Positions 1 through 8,751 of a stretch of DNA of 64,000 nucleotides are shown here, in pieces (within the stretch, counting starts at the first letter, position 1; each line of letters begins with the position of its first letter). The position numbers and the translations under genes were made by a program. This stretch comes from Polynucleobacter parvulilacunae (GTDB taxonomy: Bacteria; Pseudomonadota; Gammaproteobacteria; Burkholderiales; Burkholderiaceae), in assembly GCF_018881715.1 (NCBI RefSeq), contig NZ_JACVPW010000013.1, positions 310,001-374,000 on the forward strand, written 5' to 3'. Under the pieces are notes generated by a model that was given only the letters and a program-made list of their open reading frames with translations, was not told the origin of the DNA and did no database searches.

Positions 1-1730
1 CCAATACGATTTGGGCCTCCGCCCAAAACCATAATCTTCTCTTTATTAGTCGGCTGAGATTCACACTCGCCATGTTCAGCTTCATAAGTTGAATAGAGAT
101 AGGCGGTATTCGTGGAGAACTCTGCGGCACAGGTATCTACGCGCTTGTAGACTGGTACTACTTTTAGGCGGTGACGAGCAGCACGAACCGAAGCAGCATC
201 CACTTTAAGCAACTTCGCCAAGCGACGATCTGAGAAACCTTTTTGCTTTACAAAGCGTAACTCTGGCGCTGTAAGACTATCAATCTTACGCTGCTTGAGC
301 TCAGTCTCAATGGTGATCAACTCTTCAATTTGCTCTAAGAACCAAGGATCAACTTTAGTTTCAGAATAAATTTCATCAAGGCCCATGCCCATGCGGAATG
401 CATCAGCTAAATACCAAATGCGATCTGGGCCCGGTTCATTAATCTCATTGATGATGTCATCCAAATCTGTGGAAACTTCGTCTAGACCATCAACACCAAC
501 CTCAAGACCACGCAGCGCCTTCTGGAAGGATTCTTGGAAAGTGCGGCCAATTGCCATCACTTCTCCAACTGACTTCATCTGAGTTGTTAAGCGGGAATCC
601 GCTTGCGGGAACTTCTCAAATGCAAAGCGAGGAATTTTGGTAACGACATAATCGATTGAAGGCTCAAATGATGCAGGAGTAGCTCCACCGGTAATGTCGT
701 TCTTTAGCTCATCTAAGGTGTAGCCAACAGCTAATTTAGCGGCAATCTTTGCAATCGGGAAACCGGTCGCTTTAGAAGCCAAAGCAGATGAACGCGAAAC
801 GCGTGGATTCATTTCAATCACGATCATGCGGCCATCAACCGGGTTGATCGAGAATTGAACGTTTGAGCCGCCAGTATCAACACCGATTTCTCTTAGAACA
901 GCAATCGATGCGTTACGCATGATTTGATATTCTTTATCCGTAAGTGTCTGTGCTGGAGCAACTGTGATGGAGTCGCCGGTATGCACACCCATTGGATCCA
1001 AGTTTTCAATCGAGCAAACGATGATGCAGTTGTCACTGCGATCACGTACCACTTCCATCTCGAATTCTTTCCAGCCCAAGAGAGACTCTTCAATTAAGAG
1101 TTCACGTGTCGGAGATAAATCAAGTCCGCGCTTGCAAATCTCTTCAAACTCTTCACGGTTATAAGCAATACCGCCACCTGATCCACCCATGGTAAATGAA
1201 GGACGAATGACCACAGGAAAACCAGAGCTGCCAGTTTCTTGCTGTATACGCTGCTGCACTTCGTGCGCTTCATCCATCGAATGCGCAATACCAGACTTAG
1301 CTGAGCCAAGACCAATTTTAGTCATGGCCTCTTTAAATTTCTGACGATCTTCCGCTTTATCAATTGCTTCTGGTGAAGCGCCAATTAATTCGCAACCGTA
1401 CTTTTCCAACACACCATGACGATGTAAATCCAGCGCGCAATTAAGCGCTGTCTGACCGCCCATTGTTGGAAGGATTGCATCTGGTTTTTCAGTTGCAATG
1501 ATGCGTTCAACTACTTCCCATGTAATAGGCTCGATGTAAGTCACATCAGCCATCTCTGGGTCAGTCATGATGGTTGCAGGATTGCTGTTCACCAAAATAA
1601 CTTTGTAGCCTTCGTCACGCAAAGCCTTACATGCTTGCGCTCCTGAATAGTCAAACTCACAGGCCTGGCCAATCACAATTGGGCCGGCACCAATAATCAG
1701 AATGCTCTTAATGTCGCTACGCTTAGGCAT
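1..1730 (-). CDS. carB: Carbamoyl-phosphate synthase large chain, N-terminal part (cut by window edge)
   Basis: CarB makes carbamoyl phosphate from bicarbonate, ATP and ammonia delivered by CarA, feeding pyrimidine and arginine synthesis in the cytoplasm. The first 576 residues are present out of roughly 1,080 usual for the family. The translation begins [20 protein letters not shown], the typical CarB start, and continues through the first ATP-grasp carboxyphosphate domain (for example the segment around [10 protein letters not shown] and the metal-site motif [12 protein letters not shown]), ending at the start of the oligomerization/second-half region. The ATG shares one base with the carA stop (TAATG), so the two subunits are translationally coupled. 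The gene is open at base 1, so its C-terminal half cannot be judged. Identification is very secure. Confidence 0.97.
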   Translation of the reverse strand, partial: MPKRSDIKSILIIGAGPIVIGQACEFDYSGAQACKALRDEGYKVILVNSNPATIMTDPEMADVTYIEPITWEVVERIIATEKPDAILPTMGGQTALNCALDLHRHGVLEKYGCELIGASPEAIDKAEDRQKFKEAMTKIGLGSAKSGIAHSMDEAHEVQQRIQQETGSSGFPVVIRPSFTMGGSGGGIAYNREEFEEICKRGLDLSPTRELLIEESLLGWKEFEMEVVRDRSDNCIIVCSIENLDPMGVHTGDSITVAPAQTLTDKEYQIMRNASIAVLREIGVDTGGSNVQFSINPVDGRMIVIEMNPRVSRSSALASKATGFPIAKIAAKLAVGYTLDELKNDITGGATPASFEPSIDYVVTKIPRFAFEKFPQADSRLTTQMKSVGEVMAIGRTFQESFQKALRGLEVGVDGLDEVSTDLDDIINEINEPGPDRIWYLADAFRMGMGLDEIYSETKVDPWFLEQIEELITIETELKQRKIDSLTAPELRFVKQKGFSDRRLAKLLKVDAASVRAARHRLKVVPVYKRVDTCAAEFSTNTAYLYSTYEAEHGECESQPTNKEKIMVLGGGPNRI

Positions 1731-2926
1731 TATTTGCCCTCCTTCTTGCTGGCAGCATTCATGAGCTCCACAAAACGATCAAATAAATAGGCAATGTCAT
1801 GAGGACCAGGTGAGGCCTCGGGATGCCCTTGGAAACAGAGTGCCGGCTTATCCTTCCAAGCCAAACCTTGCAAAGATCCATCGAATAAAGAAACATGAGT
1901 TACACGAATATTGTCCGGCAGAGTATTTGCATCAACAGCAAAACCATGATTCTGTGAAGTGATCGCTACGCGTCCGGTATCCAAATCTTTTACAGGATGG
2001 TTAGCACCATGGTGACCAAACTTCATCTTCAAGGTTTTTGCGCCTGCAGCAAGACCCATAATTTGGTGGCCTAAACAGATTCCAAAGGTCGGTACGCCCT
2101 TCTCAATAATTTCTTTGGCAGCGGTAATGGCGTAATCGCAAGGACCGGGATCTCCAGGGCCATTTGAAAAGAACACGCCATCAGGATTCATGGCCAATAC
2201 TTCAGCAGCGCTAGTCTGTGCAGGCACAACTGTTAACTGACAGCCACGCTCAGTGAGCATGCGCAAAATATTACGTTTAACGCCAAAGTCATAAGCAACA
2301 ACCTTCTTAACTGGCTTGCTAGTGTCCAAGTTTCTGTAGGCAGGCTTTCCGTCTGGGCCATGAAGATCCCATTCCGCTTCGCGCCACTCATAAGACTTCT
2401 TGGTAGTAACCACTTTTGCAAGATCTAAGCCTGACATGCCAGGGAATGCTTTAGCAAGCTCAAGCGCTTTCTTACCCAAGGTTTCATAGCTATCGCCCAC
2501 TTTGCCAGCAACAATAGCCCCTGATTGGGCGCCCTTATCGCGCAGAATACGAGTGAGCTTACGAGTATCGATTCCAGCAATGCCTAATACGCCGGCTTTG
2601 GTTAGATAGTCGTCAAGGGAGCCTTCGGATCGAAAGCTAGATACGCGTTTTGGCAAATCTTTAATGACAAGTCCTGCGGCATGAATCTGGTCAGACTCTG
2701 CATCCTGTGCATTTACACCAACATTGCCAATATGAGGATAGGTCAATGTGACGATTTGGCGTGAATAGCTTGGATCAGTGATGATCTCCTGGTATCCAGT
2801 CAATGCAGTATTGAAAACGACTTCGCCGGTAGTTTCGCCTGGGGCGCCAATACTAAATCCGGGAAATATAGTGCCGTCGGCTAAAGCCAACACGGCGGGA
2901 GGAAAAGAAGGAAGCAAGGGTGACAA
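1730..2926 (-). CDS. carA: Carbamoyl-phosphate synthase small chain (glutaminase)
   Basis: CarA hydrolyses glutamine and channels the ammonia to CarB. The 398-residue protein has the small-chain N-terminal domain ([12 protein letters not shown] near residue 16) and a C-terminal class I glutamine amidotransferase domain with nucleophile Cys284 in GICLGHQ and the His368/Glu370 pair in [10 protein letters not shown]. The proposed start is TTG at 2926, preceded by GGAG with a 5-base spacer; another TTG at 2914 would give MLPSFPP, also a familiar start, so the exact start is uncertain by four codons. No in-frame ATG fits. It lies directly upstream of carB with a one-base overlap. An extended -10 element lies about 120 bases upstream, leaving room for a leader that might carry pyrimidine or arginine control, but I see no clear attenuator there. 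Confidence 0.96.
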   Translation of the reverse strand: MSPLLPSFPPAVLALADGTIFPGFSIGAPGETTGEVVFNTALTGYQEIITDPSYSRQIVTLTYPHIGNVGVNAQDAESDQIHAAGLVIKDLPKRVSSFRSEGSLDDYLTKAGVLGIAGIDTRKLTRILRDKGAQSGAIVAGKVGDSYETLGKKALELAKAFPGMSGLDLAKVVTTKKSYEWREAEWDLHGPDGKPAYRNLDTSKPVKKVVAYDFGVKRNILRMLTERGCQLTVVPAQTSAAEVLAMNPDGVFFSNGPGDPGPCDYAITAAKEIIEKGVPTFGICLGHQIMGLAAGAKTLKMKFGHHGANHPVKDLDTGRVAITSQNHGFAVDANTLPDNIRVTHVSLFDGSLQGLAWKDKPALCFQGHPEASPGPHDIAYLFDRFVELMNAASKKEGK

Positions 2927-3048
2927 ACCATCTCCAGTCCCTGCTCCATCCGACGCTCAAAACCCTCAAATAGACCAACCCGAGGATGTTTTTGCGGGTG
3001 GTGAGTGTCTTTAAGCGCTAGGGTATTTATTAAGTTTCGAACCCTGTA

Positions 3049-3057
3049 ATCATACCA
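3049..3057 (-). promoter_or_regulatory. Candidate extended -10 promoter element for carAB
   Basis: On the minus strand the bases read TGG followed by TATGAT, matching the extended -10 pattern TGnTATAAT. No good -35 hexamer lies 16-18 bases upstream, which extended -10 promoters can tolerate. It would start transcription about 115 bases before the carA start, just downstream of the prpE terminator. This is an assignment by eye. Confidence 0.4.
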
Positions 3058-3106
3058 TTTTTGCTCGTAAACCCTTGGATACCCAGTCAAATGGGGCTTT
3101 AGATGG

Positions 3107-3139
3107 AAAAAGCTCCCCCAGCCTAATGGCTAGAGGAGC
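3107..3139 (-). terminator. Rho-independent terminator after prpE
   Basis: The minus strand has a 12-base-pair stem (arms beginning GCTCC and ending GGAGC, with two or three G-T pairs) closed by an ATTA loop and followed at once by TTTTT. It lies 24 bases after the prpE stop and separates the gloB-mltD-prpE unit from carAB. Confidence 0.88.
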
Positions 3140-3162
3140 AATTTATCCCAAATTACAGGTTT

Positions 3163-5046
3163 TTAAGCCTTGGCGCTTTGCTCGATGATGGTCTTAATTT
3201 GCGCTAAAACCGTCTGATCATCCATAGTGCTGATATCACCTGGATCACGCCCTTCAGCTACAGCCTGAAGTGCACGACGAACAATCTTGCCAGAACGCGT
3301 CTTAGGCAATGCAGTGACAATATAGACACGTCCAGGGCGGGCAATCGCACCCAAGGTGGTATCTACAGTCTTCATACACTCCGCCTCTAAGGTAGCTGTA
3401 TTGGATGCATCTTTTGGAATGACGAATGCAATAGCAGCCTGACCCTTCAGCTTGTCTTCAATGCCAACGACGGCAACCTCAGAAACATTCGGGTGACTTG
3501 AGATGCTCTCTTCAATCTCACGCGTTCCAAGACGATGTCCAGCTACGTTAATGACGTCGTCTGTTCTTCCCAATATGAAGAAGTAACCGTCTTTATCTTT
3601 AATGCCCCAGTCAAATGTGGAGTAAATCAACTTGCCGGGAATGGTTTCCCAATAAGTGCTGATAAAGCGCTTGTCATCACCCCAAACGGTTTGCATACAA
3701 CCTGGAGGCAATGGACCCTCAATGGCAATAACGCCTTTTTGATCAGGCCCCAACTCTTCAGAAGTTGCATCATCAAGCAATTTCATGTTGTAACCAAAAG
3801 ATGGAACGCCTGGCGAACCAAACTTATGCGGCATTACCTCTACGCCACGTTGAATTGCCAGCATTGGCCAGCCAGTTTCTGTCTGCCAGTAGTTATCAAC
3901 AATTGGCTTATTAATGGCGCCATGAATCCAACTTGCAGTGGGTTCATCCAAAGGCTCGCCTGCCAAAAACAAGGCGCGCAATTTTGACAAATCATATTTT
4001 GTTAAGAACGCAGGATCCTGCTTCTTGAGAACACGAACCGCAGTTGGTGCAGAGAACATTACGGAAACTTTGTACTTATCTACCAGCTCCCACCAAATGC
4101 CTGCGTCAGGACGAAGTGGTGTTCCTTCATACATGATGGTGGCCATACCAGATAGCAGTGGCGCGTAAATGATATAGCTGTGCCCAACAACCCAACCAAT
4201 GTCGGAAGTACAGAACATCGTTTCACCAGCCTTACCAGTAAAGATGTGCTTCATAGAGGCAGCAAGCGCTACGGCATATCCACCGGTATCACGTTGCACG
4301 CCCTTTGGCTTACCAGTTGTACCTGAGGTATACAAAATATAAGAAGGATGAGTTGCATCAACCCACTCAACAGGAACTACATCATTAAGATGTTTTTGAC
4401 GCTCGCTAGCGTAATCTAAATCACGACCAGCAACAGTGCTGAATTCAGTTAAACCGCGGTTCACAATCAATACTTTTTCAGGCTTGTATTCAGCTAGAGT
4501 AATTGCCTCGTCTAGCAATGGCTTGTAAGGTACCGCCTTACCGCCACGCGCACCAGCTTCAGCAGTAACAATCAACTTTGGTTTTGCATCATCAATACGA
4601 GAAGCTAAGCTATGTGAAGCAAAGCCACCGAACACAACAGAGTGAATGGCGCCAATACGAGCGCAAGCAAGCATTGCAAAACATGCTTCCGCAATCATCG
4701 GCATATAAATCAATACGCGATCACCCTTTTTGACGCCGTTTGCTTTGTAAATTGCAGCCATACGATTAACTTCCTCGTAAAGCTCTTTAAATGTATATGC
4801 CTTCTCTTGATTGGTTTCTGTTGAAACTGCAACCAAGGCAATTTGATCGGGACGATCTTTTAAATGACGGTCAACTGCGTTGAAACAAAGATTTGTTAAG
4901 CCACCCTCAAACCATTTTGCAAATGGCGGGTTGTTGTAATTGAGAACTTTATCGAACGGCTTTTCCCAGTGAATTAATTGCGCTTGCTCACCCCAAAATC
5001 CATCTGGATCTTTAATTGAGCGTTCGTGGTGTGCTTTATAGGACAT
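3163..5046 (-). CDS. prpE: Propionate--CoA ligase (acetyl-CoA synthetase family)
   Basis: This acyl-CoA synthetase activates a short-chain acid, most likely propionate, through an acyl-AMP intermediate. Seen: the AMP-binding motif YTSGTTGKPKG at residues 239-249, followed by VQRDTGG, then DNYWQTETGWP, and the C-terminal catalytic lysine Lys587 in PKTRSGKIVRR followed by AEGRDPGDIS. The combination of VQRDTGGYA and EGRDPGDIS is more like PrpE than like AcsA, whose members are usually longer (about 650 residues). The chosen ATG at 5046 has AGG about eight bases upstream; an in-frame TTG two codons earlier would overlap that site. Length is 627 residues. It is the last gene of a gloB-mltD-prpE series, 33 bases after mltD, with no other prp (methylcitrate) gene nearby. 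Acetate or acrylate could also be substrates. Confidence 0.88.
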   Translation of the reverse strand: MSYKAHHERSIKDPDGFWGEQAQLIHWEKPFDKVLNYNNPPFAKWFEGGLTNLCFNAVDRHLKDRPDQIALVAVSTETNQEKAYTFKELYEEVNRMAAIYKANGVKKGDRVLIYMPMIAEACFAMLACARIGAIHSVVFGGFASHSLASRIDDAKPKLIVTAEAGARGGKAVPYKPLLDEAITLAEYKPEKVLIVNRGLTEFSTVAGRDLDYASERQKHLNDVVPVEWVDATHPSYILYTSGTTGKPKGVQRDTGGYAVALAASMKHIFTGKAGETMFCTSDIGWVVGHSYIIYAPLLSGMATIMYEGTPLRPDAGIWWELVDKYKVSVMFSAPTAVRVLKKQDPAFLTKYDLSKLRALFLAGEPLDEPTASWIHGAINKPIVDNYWQTETGWPMLAIQRGVEVMPHKFGSPGVPSFGYNMKLLDDATSEELGPDQKGVIAIEGPLPPGCMQTVWGDDKRFISTYWETIPGKLIYSTFDWGIKDKDGYFFILGRTDDVINVAGHRLGTREIEESISSHPNVSEVAVVGIEDKLKGQAAIAFVIPKDASNTATLEAECMKTVDTTLGAIARPGRVYIVTALPKTRSGKIVRRALQAVAEGRDPGDISTMDDQTVLAQIKTIIEQSAKA

Positions 5047-5079
5047 GGTCAACCTAATTTCTTAAAAAAGTTACTCAAA

Positions 5080-6516
5080 TTACTGGCTCTTGCTCACCCC
5101 TTTACCAGCGTTATTACCGGCTGAGGCTGGTGAACTATCATTTTTCGCAGATTTTGCAAGCCCTGTCGATGCGGATTTATGCTGAGATGCAGCATTTTTT
5201 CCGGAAGAATTACCCTTAGAAGCGACCTTTTCGGTAGTTTTTGATGGATTTGCAGGGGCGCACTTCGTGGGCTTTGCTCCTTTTGCTGCTTTAGCAGGCT
5301 TCGGACACTTTGGCGCTGGCGGGGCCGGCTTTTCTAGGCTAAGGCTAGCGTTGTCAGCCATTGCCGGCGATACATCCCCTGGTCGACGGCTGGTTTTGGG
5401 TATCAATACAGTTGAGCCCGCACGAATCCGCATGCCTCTGGGTATACCGTTTACCTCTCTGAGTGTATCGACATCTACACCTAAAGTTTTTGCTGCTAGA
5501 TCCACGCTCTCTGTTTTAGATACTTGCACAGCCGTCCAGGAAGACAGGGGTTTTGTGTATTGCTTTAAGTTATCTTGAAAGATTTCTGCATGAGCAAACG
5601 GCAATAGAATTTGCTGGTTAGCATTACTCAAAATAACGGGCTTATTGAATGAAGGATTCAGACTCTGAAATTCATCCGCAGGTATATCGGCTAATTTAAT
5701 AACCAAAGCAACATCGATATCACTGCCGACATCGACTGCAACAAAGTATGGGTGATTCTCTAAATCAGGCAAGACAATTCCATAAGCCTGTGGATCTAAA
5801 ACAATTTGTCGATAGGCCATTAGTTTCGGAACGTAATTTCGTGTCTCGCGCGGCAAGGCCAAGCTTTCATAATCTGTCGGCAGGCCAGCAGCAGCATTTC
5901 GTTTCTGCGCCTTTGAAATATTGCCTGCACCCCAGTTGTATGCGGCTAAAGCCAATTCCCAGCTTCCAAATTGATTATTCAGACGCTGCAAGTAATCCAA
6001 GGCAGCATCGGTTGACTGAACTACATCTCGGCGCTCATCTCTAAATACATTCTGAGTTAATCGAAAGTCTTTACCAGTGGCGGGCATAAACTGCCATAAG
6101 CCTACCGCCTTTGCGCTTGACTTTGCATTGGTTACAAAAGCACTTTCAACAAATGGCAACAATGCAATCTCGGTTGGCATATTGCGCGCGTTCACTTCCT
6201 GGACGATGTAAAACAAATAGCGCGAGGAACGTGTCATTGAGCGATTGACATAATCTGGTCTTGCAGCCAGCCAACGAACCTGCTCAATTTCTAGCGGTGT
6301 ATTCATCGGCTCCATCTGAAAGCCATCGCGAATGCGCAGCCACAAGTTATCAGACGGCGCATAGATTTTGCTCACCGATTGATTTTTGAGATTCACTCGT
6401 GCGGCTCTTGATGCTTTTGAATTTGCTTTCGTCGGCGTATCTGAAGACCAATCTCCAGTGCTAGCACAGCCGCTCAAGAAAGCAGCAATTAAAATTGCCG
6501 CATACATCATGCGCAT
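5080..6516 (-). CDS. mltD: Membrane-bound lytic murein transglycosylase D-like lipoprotein
   Basis: A peptidoglycan-cleaving lytic transglycosylase tethered to the outer membrane. The N-terminus is a lipoprotein signal with lipobox L-S-G-C and acylated Cys17. The SLT domain has the MltD-type signature LLPFVESAF (catalytic Glu124) followed by KAVGLWQFMPATG. A LysM peptidoglycan-binding domain follows at about residues 330-380. The last ~90 residues are a low-complexity tail rich in Lys, Ala, Ser and Pro, probably disordered. MltD proteins often carry two or three LysM domains; I recognise only one clearly. Its ATG overlaps the gloB stop by one base (TGATG), so expression is coupled to gloB, an arrangement also seen in other proteobacteria (gloB next to mltD). 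Length is 478 residues. Confidence 0.92.
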   Translation of the reverse strand: MRMMYAAILIAAFLSGCASTGDWSSDTPTKANSKASRAARVNLKNQSVSKIYAPSDNLWLRIRDGFQMEPMNTPLEIEQVRWLAARPDYVNRSMTRSSRYLFYIVQEVNARNMPTEIALLPFVESAFVTNAKSSAKAVGLWQFMPATGKDFRLTQNVFRDERRDVVQSTDAALDYLQRLNNQFGSWELALAAYNWGAGNISKAQKRNAAAGLPTDYESLALPRETRNYVPKLMAYRQIVLDPQAYGIVLPDLENHPYFVAVDVGSDIDVALVIKLADIPADEFQSLNPSFNKPVILSNANQQILLPFAHAEIFQDNLKQYTKPLSSWTAVQVSKTESVDLAAKTLGVDVDTLREVNGIPRGMRIRAGSTVLIPKTSRRPGDVSPAMADNASLSLEKPAPPAPKCPKPAKAAKGAKPTKCAPANPSKTTEKVASKGNSSGKNAASQHKSASTGLAKSAKNDSSPASAGNNAGKGVSKSQ

Positions 6517-7325
6517 CAGAAGCGATCTTTCCAGGCGCGAATAACCGCTAGAACATGCGCAGGACTCGGCAAAGCAGTTTGACCTGAAACCTCTTTAGCC
6601 ATTGCAATAACCTCTGGTTGATCGCAACGCATAAAGGGATTGACTTGAAGTTCTTGGCCAATAGTCGTTGGCAAGGTCGGCAAGTTTTGCTCTCTGAGAG
6701 ATTTGGCTTGCTCTGCCCAGGAGATCAAATTGAGGTTATTAGGCTCAACAGCTAAAGCAAAGCGAATATTGGATAAGGTGTATTCATGAGTGCAGAAGAC
6801 CAAAGTATTTTTTGGTAATGCCGCAAACTTTCCAAGAGACTCTGACATTTGAGTAGGTGTACCCTCAAACAATCTTCCACAGCCTGATGCAAATAGCGTA
6901 TCGCCACAAAAGAGCATAGGCTCAACAACATTAGCTTGCATATTTGCAAAGTAGGCAATGTGACTTAGGGTGTGACCAGGAACTTCGAATACCTTTAGGC
7001 TAATTCGAGGAGATGCTATTTCCACCTTGTCATCCTGCATTGCTACGACAGCTCTCCCCGGAATGTTGTCACCTACCGGACCCCAAACAGGAATATCAGC
7101 GCCTAGTTCTTGCAACAACTTCAGAATACCGCCCGTATGGTCAGCATGGTGATGAGTAATTAAAATTCCCTTGAGGCTTAAGTTACTTGCCCTTAAATAT
7201 TCAATTACCGGTGCAGAATCACCCGGGTCAACCACTAAAGCAGAGCTGCCATCGTGAATGCACCAGATATAGTTATCATCGAAAGCCGGAATGGGCCAAA
7301 CCTGCAATAAAGTATTCTTATCCAT
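6516..7325 (-). CDS. gloB: Hydroxyacylglutathione hydrolase (glyoxalase II)
   Basis: Glyoxalase II hydrolyses S-lactoylglutathione to lactate and glutathione, the second step of methylglyoxal detoxification. The 269-residue protein has the metallo-beta-lactamase metal motif THHHADH at residues 57-63, the GCGRLFEGT segment typical of GloB, further metal ligands in GHTLSHIAY and FCGDTLF, and the C-terminal CTHEYTLSN substrate-binding region. The start ATG at 7325 lies only six bases from the divergent methyltransferase ATG, so its promoter must lie inside the opposite gene. No strong Shine-Dalgarno sequence is visible. Genes downstream on the same strand are mltD (one-base overlap) and prpE. 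Confidence 0.96.
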   Translation of the reverse strand: MDKNTLLQVWPIPAFDDNYIWCIHDGSSALVVDPGDSAPVIEYLRASNLSLKGILITHHHADHTGGILKLLQELGADIPVWGPVGDNIPGRAVVAMQDDKVEIASPRISLKVFEVPGHTLSHIAYFANMQANVVEPMLFCGDTLFASGCGRLFEGTPTQMSESLGKFAALPKNTLVFCTHEYTLSNIRFALAVEPNNLNLISWAEQAKSLREQNLPTLPTTIGQELQVNPFMRCDQPEVIAMAKEVSGQTALPSPAHVLAVIRAWKDRF

Positions 7326-7331
7326 AGACCG

Positions 7332-8150
7332 ATGATACCAACCCCACCCATCCCCTCTCAGATGCCTGCACCTCCCTGGAGCTCATGGGAAAAATGGCTT
7401 CAATCCCCTCCAGGACGCTATGTTCTTGCATGGGAGCAACGCTGTTTTGACCAAATTGTTGCCGATGTCTTTGGCTTTCATGCGGTCCAAATTGGCCTTC
7501 CTCAAATTAATAGCCTCAGTGAAAATCGGATGCCTTTGCACGCTATATTGATCCACTCGAACGATAGCCTTGATTGCGCAGCACGCTATAAGTGGCACCT
7601 CATTAAAGGCAATCCAACAGAACTTCCTTTTGCCAGCGAGAGCCTTGATTTAATTGTTTTACCTCACGTACTAGAGTTTGCAGCAGACCCCCATCAAATA
7701 CTGCGAGAGGTTGATCGCGTTCTTCGACCTGAGGGTCGCTTAATCATTTCAGGGTTTAATCCAGCAAGCTTATGGGGTGCGAGGCAATATCTCAGCAGAT
7801 TAATAGGTACGCCCTACCTTCCCAGGGATGGACAATTTATTAGTCTTATTCGCATTAAAGACTGGCTCGAGTTACTCAACTTTTCTTTAGATCGCGGCCA
7901 CTTTGGTTGTTATAAATTCCCATTGCAAGGCGAATCTGTCATGGGGAGAATGAACTTTCTCGAAAAGATGGGAAATCGTTGGTGGCCTATATTTGGCGCA
8001 GTGTTTTTAGTCTCGGCAATTAAGCGGCAACAAGGAATACGTCTGATTGGGCCAGCCTCTGTAGTTCGCATTCCAGGCATGCAACCATTAAAACCTGCCA
8101 CTGAACGAAGTAGTATTCAAAAACACCTTAAAAATAGCAAAGCCAAGTAA
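7332..8150 (+). CDS. YafS-like class I SAM-dependent methyltransferase
   Basis: A 272-residue methyltransferase-fold protein resembling E. coli YafS: shared landmarks are FGFHAVQIG (residues 47-55), the acidic and hydrophobic LDLIVLPHVLEF block around residue 105, DPHQILREVDRVLRPEG, and SGFNPASLWGARQ near residue 140. The glycine-rich SAM motif I of ordinary class I enzymes is not recognisable in the region where it should lie (residues 65-80), so catalytic activity or cofactor use may be unusual. The substrate is unknown. Context supports orthology: in E. coli yafS also lies between gloB (divergent) and rnhA. It precedes rnhA by 16 bases. The start is the first in-frame ATG; an ATG at codon 11 is an alternative. 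Neither has a good ribosome-binding site. Confidence 0.75.
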   Translation: MIPTPPIPSQMPAPPWSSWEKWLQSPPGRYVLAWEQRCFDQIVADVFGFHAVQIGLPQINSLSENRMPLHAILIHSNDSLDCAARYKWHLIKGNPTELPFASESLDLIVLPHVLEFAADPHQILREVDRVLRPEGRLIISGFNPASLWGARQYLSRLIGTPYLPRDGQFISLIRIKDWLELLNFSLDRGHFGCYKFPLQGESVMGRMNFLEKMGNRWWPIFGAVFLVSAIKRQQGIRLIGPASVVRIPGMQPLKPATERSSIQKHLKNSKAK

Positions 8151-8166
8151 AGCGTAAATTATTGCA

Positions 8167-8640
8167 ATGCCGCATTCCAAGACCCATTCTCATCACCCTA
8201 CCCATCCACACATCGTGATTTATACCGATGGTGCTTGCAAAGGCAATCCTGGACCTGGCGGCTGGGGGGCTGTTTTGCGATCCGGAGGCCATGAAAAGCA
8301 CATTCACGGAGGTGAAAAGCTCACCACTAATAACCGCATGGAGATCTGTGCGGTGATATTTGCCTTAAAAGCCCTCAAGCAACGCAGCACTGTTGAACTC
8401 TGGACTGACTCTCAATATGTTCAAAAAGGGGTTACGGAATGGCTCGAGGGCTGGAAAAAAAGGGGTTGGAAAACTGCCAGCAAGGATCCCGTTAAGAATG
8501 CGGATTTATGGCAGGAGCTAGACTCCCTTCTACCCGATCACGACATCTCCTGGCATTGGGTTAGAGGCCATAACGGACACCCTGGCAATGAGCTGGCCGA
8601 TCAGCTTGCCAACAAGGGTGTTGAAGAGTTTTTACCCTAG
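8167..8640 (+). CDS. rnhA: Ribonuclease HI
   Basis: RNase HI cuts the RNA strand of RNA-DNA hybrids during replication and R-loop removal. The 157-residue protein has all four catalytic acids: Asp21 ([16 protein letters not shown]), Glu59 (TTNNRMEI), Asp81 (LWTDSQYV) and Asp145 (GNELADQLA), plus the basic handle [16 protein letters not shown] short His-rich N-terminal extension precedes the domain. It follows the YafS-like gene by 16 bases. In many proteobacteria rnhA adjoins dnaQ; here an RND pump pair separates them. Confidence 0.97.
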   Translation: MPHSKTHSHHPTHPHIVIYTDGACKGNPGPGGWGAVLRSGGHEKHIHGGEKLTTNNRMEICAVIFALKALKQRSTVELWTDSQYVQKGVTEWLEGWKKRGWKTASKDPVKNADLWQELDSLLPDHDISWHWVRGHNGHPGNELADQLANKGVEEFLP

Positions 8641-8751
8641 GACTAATCCCCTTAATGGGGCACGATTTAAGCAATCTTATGAGAGAATGATCCTGCTCTA
8701 AGGACCTTAAAACCCCATATATCAGCATATAAAACCTAGAAAAACGAGACT

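Noticed and set aside
2881-2946. Small frame [13 protein letters not shown] overlapping the carA start, as a possible leader peptide
   Set aside because: It overlaps carA out of frame, is not rich in an informative amino acid and no terminator follows.
3535-3987. A 150-codon open frame on the plus strand opposite prpE
   Set aside because: It lies wholly antisense to a well-supported gene, has no ribosome-binding site and its translation resembles no family.
8651-8663. CCCC-TTAAT-GGGG as a terminator after rnhA
   Set aside because: Only four pairs and no T-run; too weak to call.
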